Positions 63,863 to 64,000 of a DNA stretch of 64,000 bases are shown here, in pieces. The position numbers and the translations under genes were made by a program. Source of the DNA: Vespula vulgaris. Lineage: Eukaryota > Arthropoda > Insecta > Hymenoptera > Vespidae. The notes below the pieces were generated by a model. It did not search any database, was not told the DNA's origin, and saw nothing but the letters and a program-made list of their open reading frames with translations. The stretch is taken from the NCBI RefSeq assembly GCF_905475345.1, contig NC_066593.1, forward strand, positions 6,929,274 through 6,993,273. The letters are read 5' to 3'. Every line of letters starts with the position of its first letter. The stretch's first letter is position 1.

Positions 63863-64000
63863 TGAAGAATAAATATGGAGGTTCAGTGGGAAAAAGGAAA
63901 GAAAGATCACGAAGTGAAGGGGTTAAAGTGTAGCAAGGCTGGTTCATTCGACCGTCGGTTCATTTAACTTTTAGGAACGACCTCGCGTACTACGTTCGAC

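Larger units (their letters stand above)
61113..64000. other. Right-end intron or spacer; no exon seen
   Basis: 2.9 kb with mixed composition. 61400-61700 and 61850-61930 are GC-richer, the latter with an AAG run. No segment has both a protein-like frame and a phase-0 acceptor that would continue the unrecognised gene. It probably forms the start of a long intron. Several CT/GA arrays are present. Confidence 0.5.

Noticed and set aside
1..64000. Prokaryote-type systems (CRISPR, toxin-antitoxin, phage, insertion sequences) or viral insertions
   Set aside because: The window is intron-rich animal DNA; no direct-repeat/spacer array, transposase, integrase or viral protein frame was seen.

Overview
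This window looks like nuclear DNA of an insect, most likely a hymenopteran. It is AT-rich, packed with microsatellites (CT/GA, TA, TTTC, TTC, ATT), and its genes are split by short GT-AG introns. The recognisable proteins are ordinary animal proteins. I see no plasmid, phage, CRISPR, rRNA, tRNA or transposon sequence. The organism call rests on composition and protein style and was not tested by a search.

Layout. Positions 1-21331 hold no gene I can support: AT-rich spacer or intron with many simple repeats, and one weak acidic open frame at 18780-19100. From 21332 to 61112 there are nine genes in strictly alternating orientation: prominin-like (+, 21332-31227, 5' end not found), IFT56/TTC26 (-, 35061-37564), NUBP2 (+, 37930-39098), UMP synthase (-, 39443-41012), ANKLE2-like (+, 42554-45143), prosaposin/saposin-related (-, 46318-50843), HELQ helicase (+, 51686-55933), RRP8 methyltransferase (-, 56408-57963) and an unrecognised gene (+, 58664-61112, probably continuing past the window). 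The last 2.9 kb is spacer or intron.

Exon models were built by hand from GT/AG sites, reading-frame phase and protein similarity. For the seven complete genes the summed exons divide exactly by three and give plausible lengths: IFT56 549 aa, NUBP2 260, UMPS 472, ANKLE2 581, prosaposin 885, HELQ 1004, RRP8 423.

The genes do not form one pathway. They cover membrane protrusions and photoreceptors (prominin), cilia (IFT56), cytosolic Fe-S assembly (NUBP2), pyrimidine synthesis (UMPS), nuclear envelope and ER (ANKLE2), lysosomal sphingolipid breakdown (prosaposin), DNA repair (HELQ) and rRNA base methylation (RRP8). What they share is arrangement: four head-to-head pairs that may use bidirectional promoters, and three tail-to-tail pairs with short 3' spacers. 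I found no undescribed defence or mobile system. The points most worth checking are the frame-preserving cytoplasmic-tail exons and 24-nt microexon of the prominin gene, a zero-length (recursive) splice-site candidate in the same gene, the saposin-domain intron pattern, and the uncharacterised poly-threonine gene at the right end.
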